From Neurospora tetrasperma FGSC 2508 (Eukaryota; Ascomycota; Sordariomycetes; Sordariales; Sordariaceae), in assembly GCF_000213175.1 (NCBI RefSeq), contig NW_009799099.1:3698641-3762640 (forward strand): a DNA stretch of 64,000 bases. The letters run 5' to 3'. The position numbers and the translations under genes are program-made. Each line of letters starts with the position of its first letter. Positions within the stretch are counted from its first letter, which is position 1. Under the pieces are notes generated by a model. The model was not told the DNA's origin, ran no database searches, and was given only the letters and a program-made list of their open reading frames with translations. This document shows positions 1 through 10,378 of the stretch, piece after piece.

Positions 1-55
1 CGCCCTTGTCAACGGCAAGGAGTACCCCCACGCCTCCGGCAAGGTCTTCAAATAA
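1..55 (+). CDS. 3' end of an unidentified gene (last 17 codons)
   Basis: An open frame enters from the left edge (frame starting at base 2) and ends at a TAA at 53-55. Its last 17 residues read ALVNGKEYPHASGKVFK. Third positions are C-rich (GCC, GTC, AAC, GGC, TAC, CCC), as in well-expressed Neurospora genes, so I take it as real coding sequence. It is too short to assign a family. The gene converges on the next one, which lies on the other strand. Confidence 0.55.
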   Translation, partial: ALVNGKEYPHASGKVFK

Positions 56-475
56 ACGATACCACGAACAAATTAATTCAAGGAAGGAGGTTATACCAAC
101 AGGAGTTTACTAGACTACGGGATTTTATGATGACTTGATGAACAAATATTGATGGGTTTCAAAGGACAAGCCGTTTTTGCCCCTTTTTCTCATGAGCTCA
201 TGTGTATCGCTCGCTGATGGATAGTCGTCGCCGATGAATGAGTCTTCAGTAGATGCTAGTAACCTGTCGAAATCTCCGATAAAAGTTGTTTTCATGGCCA
301 ATTGCTATTCCCTTCCTGTAAATGCATAATCAAGTGTGGTGAACCATGCATGTTCCGTGAACGTTATCCTCATTTTAAAGTCGTATTCGCTGTAACCAGT
401 CTAGTCTACCGGGTATGATCATGTCCAACCGAGAACTTCCATCTCATTATTCCCTATGCTCTATCCTGAACATTC
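56..475. other. Convergent intergenic region (3' UTRs)
   Basis: About 420 bases lie between two facing stop codons. The stretch is AT-richer than its flanks and has no sustained open frame or clear repeat. It probably holds the two 3' untranslated regions. Confidence 0.6.
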
Positions 476-2368
476 CTATTGAGCCGCAGCTGGAGTAGAA
501 GCGAGAGCAACGCCCTCGTCTCCAGTTACAGCCCCGCTGCTATCCTCGCTGATGTTGAATGGCTTCACCCTGATATAAGTGCTGATGTCCGCCTGGTGGG
601 CTAGAATGTTAAGATATTCACGCACCATCGGCAACACCTCCGGCTTCTCGTTCAAGTCCCCCACAAATTCCGGCAGCGTAATGCAGTTATACGGCTCGCT
701 CCTCGCCTTCTCCGCACTGTCATCAATCAGCACCGTATTGCCCTGATTCCACGGCTCTCCCTCCGGGTTTGACGCCGCCACCGTCGGATCCTCCCACAGC
801 ATCGTCAACCGCTTGTAGCACTGCACCCGCGTGTTAAAGTCCGCCTGCGTCAGCCCGAACTTGTCCCGTGCCCAGATCGCCACCACTTTGCCCAACTGCT
901 CCTCCGTCAACAGCTGTTGGCACATCATCTCCACGTTCTGCGGCCGGGCGCTGGACCAAATCACCACCTTGAACGTGTCGATGCAGTATTTCAAAAAGTC
1001 CCTGGCAAAGGGCCGCTCGACGAATTTGGAGGGCCGCTTGCGGCTGGGCCGGTGCAAGAGCGTGCCGTTCAGGTCGATCACCACCAGAATCGGACGCGGC
1101 TGGGGGACCTCTCGAGCGAGGAAGGAGGCCCGTATCTTGTAGGCATGGCTGGGCTCGGGGACGCCGCCGGAGGCGCGCGAGGGAGGCACGATGGGGTCCC
1201 TGGCTTCTCGCGGGGTGCCTCCTTGCGGCGGGATGAAAGAGGATGAGGATGGTGAGGATGATGCGGGCATGGTGGTGGTGCGTTGGGCTTGGGCTAAGGC
1301 TTCGCGGGCTGCTGCTTCGCGGGCTTTGGCCTTCTTGTTGAGCTTGGGGGGATGAGAGGGTCTGGAGGTGGGCGGTATTTGCTGTTGCTGGCTATGGTGG
1401 TTGTTGATGTTATTGTTGTTGTTGTACTGTCCTCGTCTTCCTCGTGAGTAAGGTCCAGGACTCCTGGGTCGATAAAAGTCTGGGTGTGTGTTGTTGGTGT
1501 AGGTGTTGTTGTTGCTATTGCTGTATTGTCTTGCTCGTGAGTAGGGTCCGGGACTCCTGGAGCGATAGTAATCAGCGGGCTGAGGAACTTGGGGCCTGTT
1601 GTTGGTGTTGGTGTGGTAACTTCGTGTTCCTGCTCCCGAGTAGAACGGCGGCAGAGGTTGTTGCCAATGCGGTATGGTCATTCCTGGGGCGAAGGCGGTG
1701 AGATGAGTAGGAGGGATGAAGCCATAGCCGATATTTGGGGGCGGCGCATATCCCATGCCATATTGCTCTTGCTGAGGAAAGTGCTGTTGGTTTTGGTATT
1801 GGTATTGTTGTTGTTGTTGCTGCTGCTGCTGCTGAACAAACTCCCCCTGCCATATTGGCGGGTAACCCGGCTGGTAGCCGAAGTGATTGGGATCCATTTG
1901 GTCCACTGTTTGCCGTGTTTGTGCCTTAAGATTGTCTTGAGGCTGTTGCTGTTGTTGTGGTTTGTTTTGGTGTTGTTGACCCAACCTTTGACACCTCCTT
2001 TGCTCCTGCTTTTCGTTCTCGTTTTTGCTGTCCCTTTGAACCTTTCCAGTGGAAGCCACTCTGTCCTGTTCTCCCACCGTCTGGTGAGACGGTTCTGAGG
2101 GGCCTGGTAATGTCTCGTTGACTTGAGCGGTTCCCTTCTTAGCCAGGTGTTGTACGCCAAACGCAGAGCACAGTTTATCCGCCTCAAAACTGTCTTCAGC
2201 CGTATGAATGCACCTCGTCGAAGGTTGGCTGGCCAAGAACGGTTTAAATGTGTTGAAATATTTATTGCGAGGCAAGTAAGGCAATAATGGTGTAGTTGGC
2301 AATAGCTGCCAGTCCTTTGTGAGACGGAAGCGACCTGGTGTGTTGAATATTCGTAATTTGTTCATCAT
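476..2368 (-). CDS. NIF/FCP1-like HAD-family protein with Gln-rich N-terminal half
   Basis: Single-exon frame of 630 aa from the first true ATG at 2368; an in-frame ATG at 1897 (MDPNHFGYQP) would give 473 aa. The C-terminal third is an NLI-interacting-factor (FCP1/SCP/Tim50) HAD domain. It has the motif VVIDLNGTLL near residue 432, VIWSSARPQ as motif II and LIDDSAEKA as the acidic motif. The usual DxDGT signature reads DLNGT, so the second Asp, the general acid/base of HAD phosphatases, is Asn. The middle is low complexity, with a Gln run (about residues 180-190), Asn runs and two RSPGPYSR repeats. The N-terminus from 2368 is basic and could be a mitochondrial presequence; the shorter form would lack it. 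Phosphatase activity is uncertain; a Tim50-like or scaffold role is possible. Which start is used, or whether a 5' intron exists, cannot be settled here. Confidence 0.8.
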   Translation of the reverse strand: MMNKLRIFNTPGRFRLTKDWQLLPTTPLLPYLPRNKYFNTFKPFLASQPSTRCIHTAEDSFEADKLCSAFGVQHLAKKGTAQVNETLPGPSEPSHQTVGEQDRVASTGKVQRDSKNENEKQEQRRCQRLGQQHQNKPQQQQQPQDNLKAQTRQTVDQMDPNHFGYQPGYPPIWQGEFVQQQQQQQQQQYQYQNQQHFPQQEQYGMGYAPPPNIGYGFIPPTHLTAFAPGMTIPHWQQPLPPFYSGAGTRSYHTNTNNRPQVPQPADYYRSRSPGPYSRARQYSNSNNNTYTNNTHPDFYRPRSPGPYSRGRRGQYNNNNNINNHHSQQQQIPPTSRPSHPPKLNKKAKAREAAAREALAQAQRTTTMPASSSPSSSSFIPPQGGTPREARDPIVPPSRASGGVPEPSHAYKIRASFLAREVPQPRPILVVIDLNGTLLHRPSRKRPSKFVERPFARDFLKYCIDTFKVVIWSSARPQNVEMMCQQLLTEEQLGKVVAIWARDKFGLTQADFNTRVQCYKRLTMLWEDPTVAASNPEGEPWNQGNTVLIDDSAEKARSEPYNCITLPEFVGDLNEKPEVLPMVREYLNILAHQADISTYIRVKPFNISEDSSGAVTGDEGVALASTPAAAQ

Positions 2369-2892
2369 CCTTGAGATGAAAAGACGAGGCCGGTGCAAAA
2401 GGTGCCGCTACGGACCACTTGGCTCCAATGTGCTTGGAGTCGATCCGGCTCGCATTCAGCTGTAGGCCACAGTTGTTGAGGAAGATGTGCGGTAATAAAT
2501 ATCCAATAAGCCGTGTTCCTGGACCTCCAAACGACTCAGTGAGATGTTGCACTTTTCTAAGCAGTGATGTTGTACGCCCGTTTGCGGCCTCTGTGCTTTT
2601 CAGGGAACGGGCAAAATATCGGTTAGGATTTGAGCCAATCATACGCCGAGAAAACCCGTTAAAGCGGGGCAATGTAGCTTTACTCGCAGGCGGCAGAACT
2701 TTCAACGCCAATTCGACAACCAACTACACATATCCATGTGACTTCACTCATACCTTTTCTTCACCCGCTGCTGTTTGTTCCCTCGTAAAAGGGCCACCGT
2801 CTCATATCAAACGCACAACGAAGTTGTCACCGCAACCAGAGACAGGAAAGAACTTATAAAGGACGAAATTTTGGTCCCGAAAAGAGCAAGAA
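2369..2892. promoter_or_regulatory. Divergent promoter region, NIF-like gene / RRP36
   Basis: The gap between two divergent start codons is about 520 bases. No TATA-like element or repeat stands out. A minus-strand open frame at 2262-2723 runs through it but opens with TTG and matches no family I know, so I treat the region as 5' UTRs and promoters. Confidence 0.5.
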
Positions 2893-3968
2893 ATGCCGGC
2901 GGTTAAGCGAAAAGCTCCCCCTACGCTGGGTGCTAAGCTCCAGAGACGTGTTCGCCCGAGATTTGAAGCCGAGCCCGACTCGGATGTGGAGGGGAGCTCA
3001 GATGAGGCCCCTAGTGAGGAAGAAGGCGGTGGCTTTCACACAGGCAGCGACACCGAGGAGGAGGAGGATGGAGAGATTGAGGAGGGCAGTGAACCAGGCA
3101 GTGACGATGTAAGGGAATTGTTTATTTTCCTAAAGAACGGCAAAAAGACAATACTATCATTTCAAAAACTACGACTAATGCCTAATAACAGGATTCCGAC
3201 GCACCCTCAGAGCACGGCGGCGCCGGCATCGACGCCTCGCAGCTCTCATTCGGTGCTCTCGCCCGAGCCCAAGCCTCTCTCGGCGCACTGAAGAAAAAGA
3301 AGAAGAAGAAGGGCGGCGATGAGGACGCCTCCGATGACGAAGAGAAAGAAGAGCCCAACTGGAAGACCGAGATCGAAAAGGGCATGAAAGCCAAGGTCGA
3401 GAAGCACCACCGCACCAACAAGCACGCGCCCATCGAGATGACCTCTAGAAAACCCGTCTCTCGGCGTCGCGACTTTCTCGCCAACGAGCCCGTCAAGCCC
3501 AAATCCCGGGACCCACGCTTCGCGCCCCCCGGCATCGGCGGCAGCTCCGGTAAAGGCGTAGTAGACGAGATCAAGGCGCGCAAAGCCTACTCGTTCCTGG
3601 ACGATTACCAGGAGGACGAGATGAAGCAGCTGCGGATGGCGATCAAGAAGACGAAAGATCCCAACGAAAAGGAGGAGCTGCAGCGGGCGCTCCTGTCGAT
3701 GGAGAGCAAGAAGAAGGCACGCGCCCGCAAGGATAAGGAGCGCGAGCTGTTGTCGGAGCACAAGAAGAAGGAGAAGGAGCTCATCAAGCAGGGTAAGACG
3801 CCCTTCTACTTGAAGAAGTCAGAGCAGAAGAAGCAGCTGCTTGTGGAGCAGTTCGCGAGCATGAAGAAGAGCCAGGTCGATAAGGCGATTGAGCGCAAGA
3901 GGAAGAAGATTGCAGGCAAGGAGAAGAAGGCGTTGCCGTTGGCGAGACGGACGGCTGAGGATAGGTAA
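2893..3968 (+). CDS. rrp36: rRNA biogenesis protein RRP36
   Basis: Two exons, 2893-3108 and 3192-3968, encode 330 aa. The intron (3109-3191) has a GTAAGG donor, a CTAAT branch-like site and a CAG acceptor, and keeps phase 0. The first exon and the start of the second are acidic (Glu/Asp/Ser-rich). A Lys tract and the conserved RRP36 core follow: the segments RRRDFLANEPVK, SRDPRF and YSFLDDYQEDE, then a long Lys/Glu coiled coil with TPFYLKKSE and a basic tail. RRP36 is a nucleolar SSU-processome component needed for early pre-rRNA cleavages in 18S maturation. The match rests on the whole conserved core plus the usual length of about 300 aa. DHR1, a U3 snoRNP helicase of the same particle, lies 50 kb away in this window. 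Confidence 0.9.
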
Positions 3969-4296
3969 AGGAAAGGGTGGATTATTGCTTGCATGAAACA
4001 CTGGGAGTATGCTATAAATGGCTGCATTGGAGACATACCTAGGTATCATGGACTGATACATGAAGAAGGCGCGCAAAAGGTTGGGATGGTAATATTCACA
4101 TCTATTGTACAAATCACCCCACAGGTGCGGGCTATGCGTTTTGAAGTGATCTTACTCGGTAGATTCCTTATAACAGAAAACTTTCGGCCGAGATGTACAG
4201 GAAAGAAGAAAGAATCACTTGCAGAAACTCTGGTCTAACCCTCCAAATCTATCCCACCAGACTCACAGCCAGTGTAATATCATACATACACTTCAC
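3969..4296. other. Convergent intergenic region with a TACCTAGGTA palindrome
   Basis: Facing 3' UTRs of RRP36 and COQ8. The stretch contains a perfect 12-bp palindrome at 4035-4046 (ATACCTAGGTAT), one of several similar palindromes in the window. No gene is visible. Confidence 0.6.
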
Positions 4297-6443
4297 TCAT
4301 TTCTTCCCGAAATACTCCGTCTTCTCCAATGCCTTCTCAAACATCTCCCTACACCTGACCCTACTCCCCAGCCTCGCGCACAACAAAAACGCCCCACTGA
4401 GCTTCCTGTGCAAGCTATACGTCTCTTCCGGCGGCGGTGCCAGCCTTTCATGAATCATGACGGGGATCTGCGCCTTGACCCTCTCCGTAATCGTCTGATT
4501 TCTGAAATCATACACCTCCGGCGCACTCTGCAGGAACGGCTCAGCCAGTGTAACAACACTAGTAATATGCGCCTCCAGCATCGCTCTACTCTCATGACCC
4601 GTCAGATACCCCAGCTCTTCAGAAAGGGACTTGACCGCGGGGCGATCACCCCGCGACGCCGCTTCGAGCAGGCGGATATAGAGCGAGATGAACTCCTCTG
4701 GGTATTCTCGGCTAGCGCCAAAGTCGAGCAGCTCCAGCCGTTGTTTTTCGGGGTTGTACAAGAAGTTGGTCCAGTTGGGATCCGTCTGCATAAACTTGAA
4801 TTCGGTGATCTCGCGCAGACAGAGGCGCAAGATCTGGGTGCCGATCCAGTCCTTTTGTTCCTGCGTGAAGTCCTTGACGCGCGTGACGCCCACGCCGTCC
4901 ATCCACTCCATGGTAAGGACTTGCTTGCCTGAGGCTTCCGAGTAGATGTGCGGGACGGCGAAGACGGCGTCTTCTTGCCCATCCGCGGCAAGGAGTTCCC
5001 TGTAACGGGCGCCGCACTCGGCTTCCCTTAAGTAATCGCATTCCCACGCCAGCTCGGTGCGCGCATTGTCGATGGTCTTGTTCAGATACAGGCCTTTGGG
5101 GAGAAGCTTGGTGGCGGCCAGCAGGATGGCGAGGTTGTCGAGGTCCGAGTTGATGGAGTCACCCACGCCGGGGAACTGAATCTTGACGGCGACGCGGGCG
5201 CCGTTGGACTTGAGCGTGGCGCGGTGGACTTGGCCAATGGAGGCGGCTGCGATGGGTTTCTCTTCGAACTCGTCGAACAGGGAGCGCCAGTCGGCGCCCA
5301 GGTTGGAGACCAAAACCCGGTCGCGCTGCCAAGCCGGCATGTAGTCGGCTCGATCTTGAACACGCTGGAAGACCTCCTGGATCGTGGGTGGGAGCATCTT
5401 GGAGTCTTGAATCGACATCATCTGCCCCAGCTTGAGGGCGGCGCCACGCATCCGGGAAAGACGGGAGACCAGCCGCTCGACGTTGCCCGGGCTGAGCATG
5501 ACGGACCCGGAGCTGCCGCCGCCGATGGCTCGGCTGAAACCTTCGCCGATAGCGCCAGCCATCATTCCGGCGGCGAGACCGCCGTAGTTCCATAGTCTGC
5601 TGATGCGGGAGGCTGGGACCTTGGACTCGCGGAGTTCGTGGCGGGTAGAGGCTGGGAGAGGCGAGCCTGTGAGCTCGGCAACCAAGTCTGCGTCCTCTTG
5701 CGAAAGCTTAGTGGCCTTTGTCTCTTGTGGTGTGGGCTTTACGGCAGCCGGGGGAGGAGCTGGCGTGCTCGCCGGGGCTTCCGCGACCGGAGTCGGCTTC
5801 TCTTCCGGCTTGGGCTGTCTGGCCTCTTTAACGACCGTCTGGACCGATTCCTGTTCGACTGGTGGCTGAGTGACCTTGACTTCCTCCTCCACCTTAACCT
5901 CAACCTCGGTCGTCTTAAGTTCCGGGACAACGGCAGGAACCGGCTCAGAGGTGATCTCAACTGCGGGAACGGTAGGCTCCTTGCTCAACTCCTCCAAAAT
6001 CTTGGAACCCTTGTTCGTCATGAAGATGTTGCTGAGATCGACGCCAGCCTCTTCACTATTGGCCCCGTCCTTCAGGGCTGCCAGGTCGGCTGGTATCCCC
6101 GGTATTGTGCTCTTGACGCCGATTCTTGGTGGTCTGGGGAAGGGACTGGGCTGAGGAAGGGGTTTCCGGTCTGCCCATGGTGCAGGAGTGAACGGTTTGG
6201 ATGTCGACTTTTGAGGCTCTGGCGTAGCGGCAGACACCCTGGCCTCGGATACCAGTGGTGATGGGGGAATCTTGGGCTGGGTAGCAACCGACGCTGAAGG
6301 CTGCTCAACCGGCACCTCTTCCTTCACCTGAATAGCCTCTTCAACCCGCGCCCCCTGTTCTGGTTGCTGACTCTGACTCTGAGCCACATCCTGCTGCCTC
6401 TGCTCCTGCTGTTGCGACTCCGGTGTCTGTTGTTGGTAATGTT

Positions 6444-6476
<33 letters not shown>

Positions 6477-6627
6477 TTCTCCCAAGATCCTTGGCTAGGT
6501 TGGCAATACTACTCGTCTTAGTGTATCTGTCGATCTGGCTGGCCCGGAGCGCAACGTGTTTGCCGGCAACGGAGCGGGAGGCATTAGCCACGGCAGCCAG
6601 GTCTACTAGCAAGTCGGCAAATCTCAT
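4297..6627 (-). CDS. coq8: COQ8/ABC1 atypical kinase (ubiquinone biosynthesis)
   Basis: Intronless, 776 aa from the ATG at 6627; the open frame extends 9 codons further, but only to a TTG. The C-terminal half is a UbiB/ADCK-type protein-kinase-like domain. It has the KxGQ motif (ALKLGQMMSIQD, near residue 396), the Ala-rich loop that replaces the P-loop (AAASIGQVH, near 459) and the LLDFGASREY metal-binding motif (near 640). COQ8 acts on the matrix face of the inner mitochondrial membrane, supporting the CoQ-synthesis complex by ATPase activity rather than by classical protein phosphorylation. The N-terminus (MRFADLLVDLAAVANASRSV) fits an import signal. Between it and the kinase domain lie about 280 residues of low complexity, with an 11-Gln run and Pro/Glu/Val-rich stretches that look fungus-specific and disordered. 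Confidence 0.92.
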
Positions 6628-7348
6628 TTTGTGAATAGAATGTGACAGGACCAATGACGTAGTTGAAAAGAATTACGAAAGGAAGGATGAGTGAGTTATT
6701 AGGCGGCGTATTATGGGACGAAAGGTTTCACTCTCAATCGCATCCTCTCATCCAATCCAGTGGAGCTACTTAGTGTAGATCGAGGCAATGACGGAGTGAG
6801 GGCTGAGTATGGAGAAATAAAGAGATTGGTAGTGGATGAAGTGCCGGAGATAGCGGACGATGGGCGCTAAAGTGACTTGTAGTGACGAGCGAGGAAGACC
6901 GAAGGGACGCCGTTGCCGAAGTCGAGCCGCAAATTTTTGGAATCGGCTCGGCATCGTGAGAACGGTCCAGGGGCCCCTGCTAGCGTGGTAGCTTCCCGGA
7001 AACTTGGTAATGTAACCCTTACCCATTCTCATGTTCCTCTCATCTTTCATCGTCCACTCATCGCTTACAACTTGGGGCGTATACATTATGTACAATGTAA
7101 ACTTGCACCTTGGAATACGGCCTACCTGGTTTCATTCCCAAGCATTCTGCTAGCCAATCCAATTCGTCCTAGAACGACACACCGTCTAACCGGCTCAGTA
7201 GCCGTCATGTTTCTTCCAAGTACCTCTACCTAATTTCAAACTTCTATGTGTGACGCTCATGTCGTCTGGGTATCATATTGCTTAAGAGAACTCGCTCCTC
7301 CGTTCATCCTTTCATCAGTCTATCCTTCCCCGCTCCCCCCTCATTTGT
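6628..7348. promoter_or_regulatory. COQ8 upstream region and ESS2 3' UTR
   Basis: About 720 bases between two minus-strand genes. They should hold the COQ8 promoter and the ESS2 terminator. I see no long open frame, repeat or RNA gene. Confidence 0.5.
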
Positions 7349-8734
7349 TTACTTCATCGGATTTCGCAAACCAGATGTCTTGACTTTTGGCGTTGCAGCA
7401 GCCCTTGGTGTCCTTGTAATCTCACCACTAAACGGCGAGCTGGGAGTCCGACCTCCGGAGCTACCAATCTTGCTCCATAACCTTTGGGCAGCCGGCGTCA
7501 ACCCACCCGAAACCCGAGGACTGCTCGGGAATTTCGGTACAGGCGTACGCTCCACCTTTCCAGTCAGTCCTAGCTTCGCTGACGTTCTCTTTGATTGTGA
7601 TATCCGCTCCACCATACGATGATGTAGCGCCTCCTTCTTTCTTTGCTCCTGAAGGTGAAACGGGTTTGGCGTTGCATCACCTGGACCAAGATCGATCACC
7701 GGAAGTGGTGTTTTGGACGTTTTCCGCGGAGGTTCTGGTTCTTCGTCATCGACAAATGCGTAGCCGTTAATCCGTGGTGTCTCGCCACCTCCTCCGACGC
7801 TGGTCTCTGTATCGCAAGCACGTCGATTGCCCGCAATCGCATTCCTAACATCCGAGAGCGACGGTGATGAAGCCCTTGTTCGGTTATCTTCGGGAGGTAC
7901 ATAGGGTTGTGGGACTCTGGTGTTTTCGTAAATGATCCTCTTCGGCTCGGCTCGTGATTCTCTCTGCGCTCGCTCGGCCGGCGTCTCCAACACCCCGTCC
8001 ACACCTTCGGGTGCGAACATCAGTTCGTTGTTTGGTTTTGCTTTCCAATGTGCCGGGGCAGCTGGTCGGTCGTCATCCTTGCTCTTGATCGCTAGACGGT
8101 CCTTCTTGAAACCATCATCCACCAGACTCTTCCCGCTCTCGAGCAGCTTCTGTTCCACCTCCCGTTGCTTGAGTTGTTGCTTGGAAGGTAGCTTGTTTCC
8201 GTTCCACAGCCAAGCGTACTTTTCTGCCCTCTTCTGGTTTTGCTTATCCAGCAACTTGTAAAAACTCTCGTTGTCCTCGCTAGTGTATTTCGCCTGGAAT
8301 GCGCCTAAGCTCATTTTCGTGTCCAGTTTGCTGTTTTCCTGCACTGTCCTCGAGGATACCGTACTCATGGGGGTATCGCCGGCGTAGCCCATGGGCGTTT
8401 CTGAACCGGAGCCTGAGGGAGCTGAATGGAACGAGCGGCTGGGTGCTTGATGTCGTCCGGGAGTCATTGCTTGCTGCAGACGCTGGGTGGCGCTTGAAAT
8501 CCATTCTGGGTCCTTTGATTCCAGCGCATCCAAATACTCTCGCTGTGATTCTGCTTGTTGTAGGCCCGGAAAGAAGTCGCGGGCAATAATGTGAGATAGA
8601 GCGTCGGTATAGCTGTCTTCATCGATGACTCTCTTTGGCCGTTTGATCTTTTTCGCAGGGGGTGGCGGTGGCATCAACTCGGTGTCGGTCCTCTTGCGGA
8701 CAAGCGCCGTCGACGTCGGCGGTTCAGAAGCCAT
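7349..8734 (-). CDS. ess2: ESS2/DGCR14 (ES2) nuclear splicing-associated protein
   Basis: Intronless, 461 aa from the ATG at 8734 (MASEPPTSTAL). The open frame continues 65 codons upstream, but that part looks like 5' UTR and the conserved family starts soon after the chosen ATG. Key features: the basic KRPKRVIDEDSYTDALSHIIARDFFP block, which is the N-terminal ES2 signature; an LDALESKDP segment; a middle part with SLGAFQAKYTSEDNESF and KYAWLWN; and C-terminal repeats such as GGRTPSSPF. ES2 proteins are nuclear and associate with the spliceosomal C complex; the fission yeast homologue is Bis1. The C-terminal quarter is rich in Thr-Pro and Ser-Pro dipeptides, possible sites for proline-directed kinases (inference). 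Confidence 0.88.
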   Translation of the reverse strand: MASEPPTSTALVRKRTDTELMPPPPPAKKIKRPKRVIDEDSYTDALSHIIARDFFPGLQQAESQREYLDALESKDPEWISSATQRLQQAMTPGRHQAPSRSFHSAPSGSGSETPMGYAGDTPMSTVSSRTVQENSKLDTKMSLGAFQAKYTSEDNESFYKLLDKQNQKRAEKYAWLWNGNKLPSKQQLKQREVEQKLLESGKSLVDDGFKKDRLAIKSKDDDRPAAPAHWKAKPNNELMFAPEGVDGVLETPAERAQRESRAEPKRIIYENTRVPQPYVPPEDNRTRASSPSLSDVRNAIAGNRRACDTETSVGGGGETPRINGYAFVDDEEPEPPRKTSKTPLPVIDLGPGDATPNPFHLQEQRKKEALHHRMVERISQSKRTSAKLGLTGKVERTPVPKFPSSPRVSGGLTPAAQRLWSKIGSSGGRTPSSPFSGEITRTPRAAATPKVKTSGLRNPMK

Positions 8735-10378
8735 GGTGAAGCGGCTGAAATCGATAGACTGAAGGGAGGAATTCACCGACAAAGCGTCGGCCAGTTCGTG
8801 TCCCAGGCAGAGAGGGTGGTTGTACCTATGAAAGTAATGTCGTTCGTTGTCGTTAAATAGAGCGAGGTGTCGGTCGCGTGGTGTAATTATTTGGAGGCGA
8901 CCATCATTCTTGGCTTGTGCTTTGAACAACTGTTAGCAGGTTGCCAAGACACACGCACCCGTCCTGATACAGTGTAGTACTGTCAGAATCACACAGTGTA
9001 AAAAGGGCTCCACTATGGACTAGAGGCCCCACTCACTGAGTTTACTACTGTGTACTATAATAAGTTCACCTTCCCATGTCATCGCGGACTCCAAAGGAAC
9101 TCTCCCTTCTTTTTTTCCACTTTAAAGTTCTTTCGAGCTACTGTTTCCGGTTAAGGATTTCGTCCCTTGCCTTGAGACAAAAGCTATGGCAGATATGTCC
9201 CGTGAGATCCCTGTTGTTCTCGGGCAAGGATACTTCATTGTTGGGACCAGTGCCTCATCGTTGGTAGGTAGTTGACATGTCTGGAACATGTGCAATATTC
9301 GACTTTCTTTCTGGGAGTATGGAAAGATGTTGATAACACAATGCCATGGCACTGTCGCGACCCCTGTTTACCTCGTCTTTTCGTCATGAAGGATGGTTGA
9401 GTTCTTACCTGCATCTCACGGCATCATTTGATGCAACGTCGTAATAGGGATGAGGTCGAACAGACGGGCATGTGAGACTCGTCGCATATCATCGTCTAGG
9501 ATGACATGATGAAAGATTTCAGAAGGCTATCAAGATATCAAACCTTGAAGAATTATGCTTATCTATGTATAACAGCACGTGGGATGGTCTTCTTGACTTT
9601 TCGGATGCCTAGCAGTTCGGGCTGGCTTGATCATGCTGATGGTCTTGGTTTGTTTGATTGGCTGAGTCCGGGGTTTGTTGTGGTGGTTGCCGACCCAATT
9701 ATGGACGACTGACCCAACCGTCCGTCCGTGAGCCTGCCTTGTGGTCTTGATCATGACAAAAGAAAGGAGGATTTCAGAGTCTTCCTCCTGTTTGTTGCCC
9801 GGTTTATGCACCTTCAAGCACACTATCTCATTGGTAGGGTGTGATGTAAACTGCAGTCAACCACAGATACACTCTCGACATACATTAGTACTCCTACTGT
9901 CATCTCCTCGGCTCTGAGCACTCTTCTTGTTGTCTTTTTTCCCATAACGAGGCAGTCGGCACGCCGAGGATCGCAGACCTTGACGTAAATTCGGTGTCAC
10001 AAACCCGACACTTGAACTCATTCTGATACTTCCCATACTAACAGAGACAAGCCGGCTGCAAGAGAGAACATTGAAGGGAAACTAGGACATTGCCCGAGGT
10101 AAGAAAGACTACTTTTCTACTGAAAAGTGCTTTTCGTCCCCAAACACCTTCACGATTCGTCTTGTTAGCCACAACAATCATCTTTGCGACATCGCGGTCC
10201 TGCCATTTTGCTTTATTTTCTTGTCGTCTTGTTGAGGTGATCTTGTTTCCCACCCTCTTCAGCCTCTTATGCGCGTGCCAACGCCCACCTCAGCGAGACA
10301 TTCCAATATAGCCTTAACATCTGACCCCTGCCCCCAACCGGCCAACCTCATTTTGTTGGTGACAAACCGTTACACCAA
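8735..10378. promoter_or_regulatory. Long divergent intergenic region, ESS2 / RING gene
   Basis: About 1.6 kb between divergent start codons. Only short, non-conserved open frames occur. A small inverted repeat (ACAGT...ACTGT, 8969-8983) sits about 240 bases upstream of ESS2. No tRNA, 5S gene or transposon signature was found. It may carry long 5' UTRs for the RING gene. Confidence 0.45.

Noticed and set aside
2262-2723. 153-codon minus-strand frame upstream of the NIF-like gene, possibly an N-terminal exon
   Set aside because: Opens at TTG, no ATG near its start, and I found no splice pair joining it convincingly to the main frame.
4219-6261. Plus-strand open frames of 85-237 codons across COQ8
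   Set aside because: All lie antisense to a well-conserved gene and match no family.
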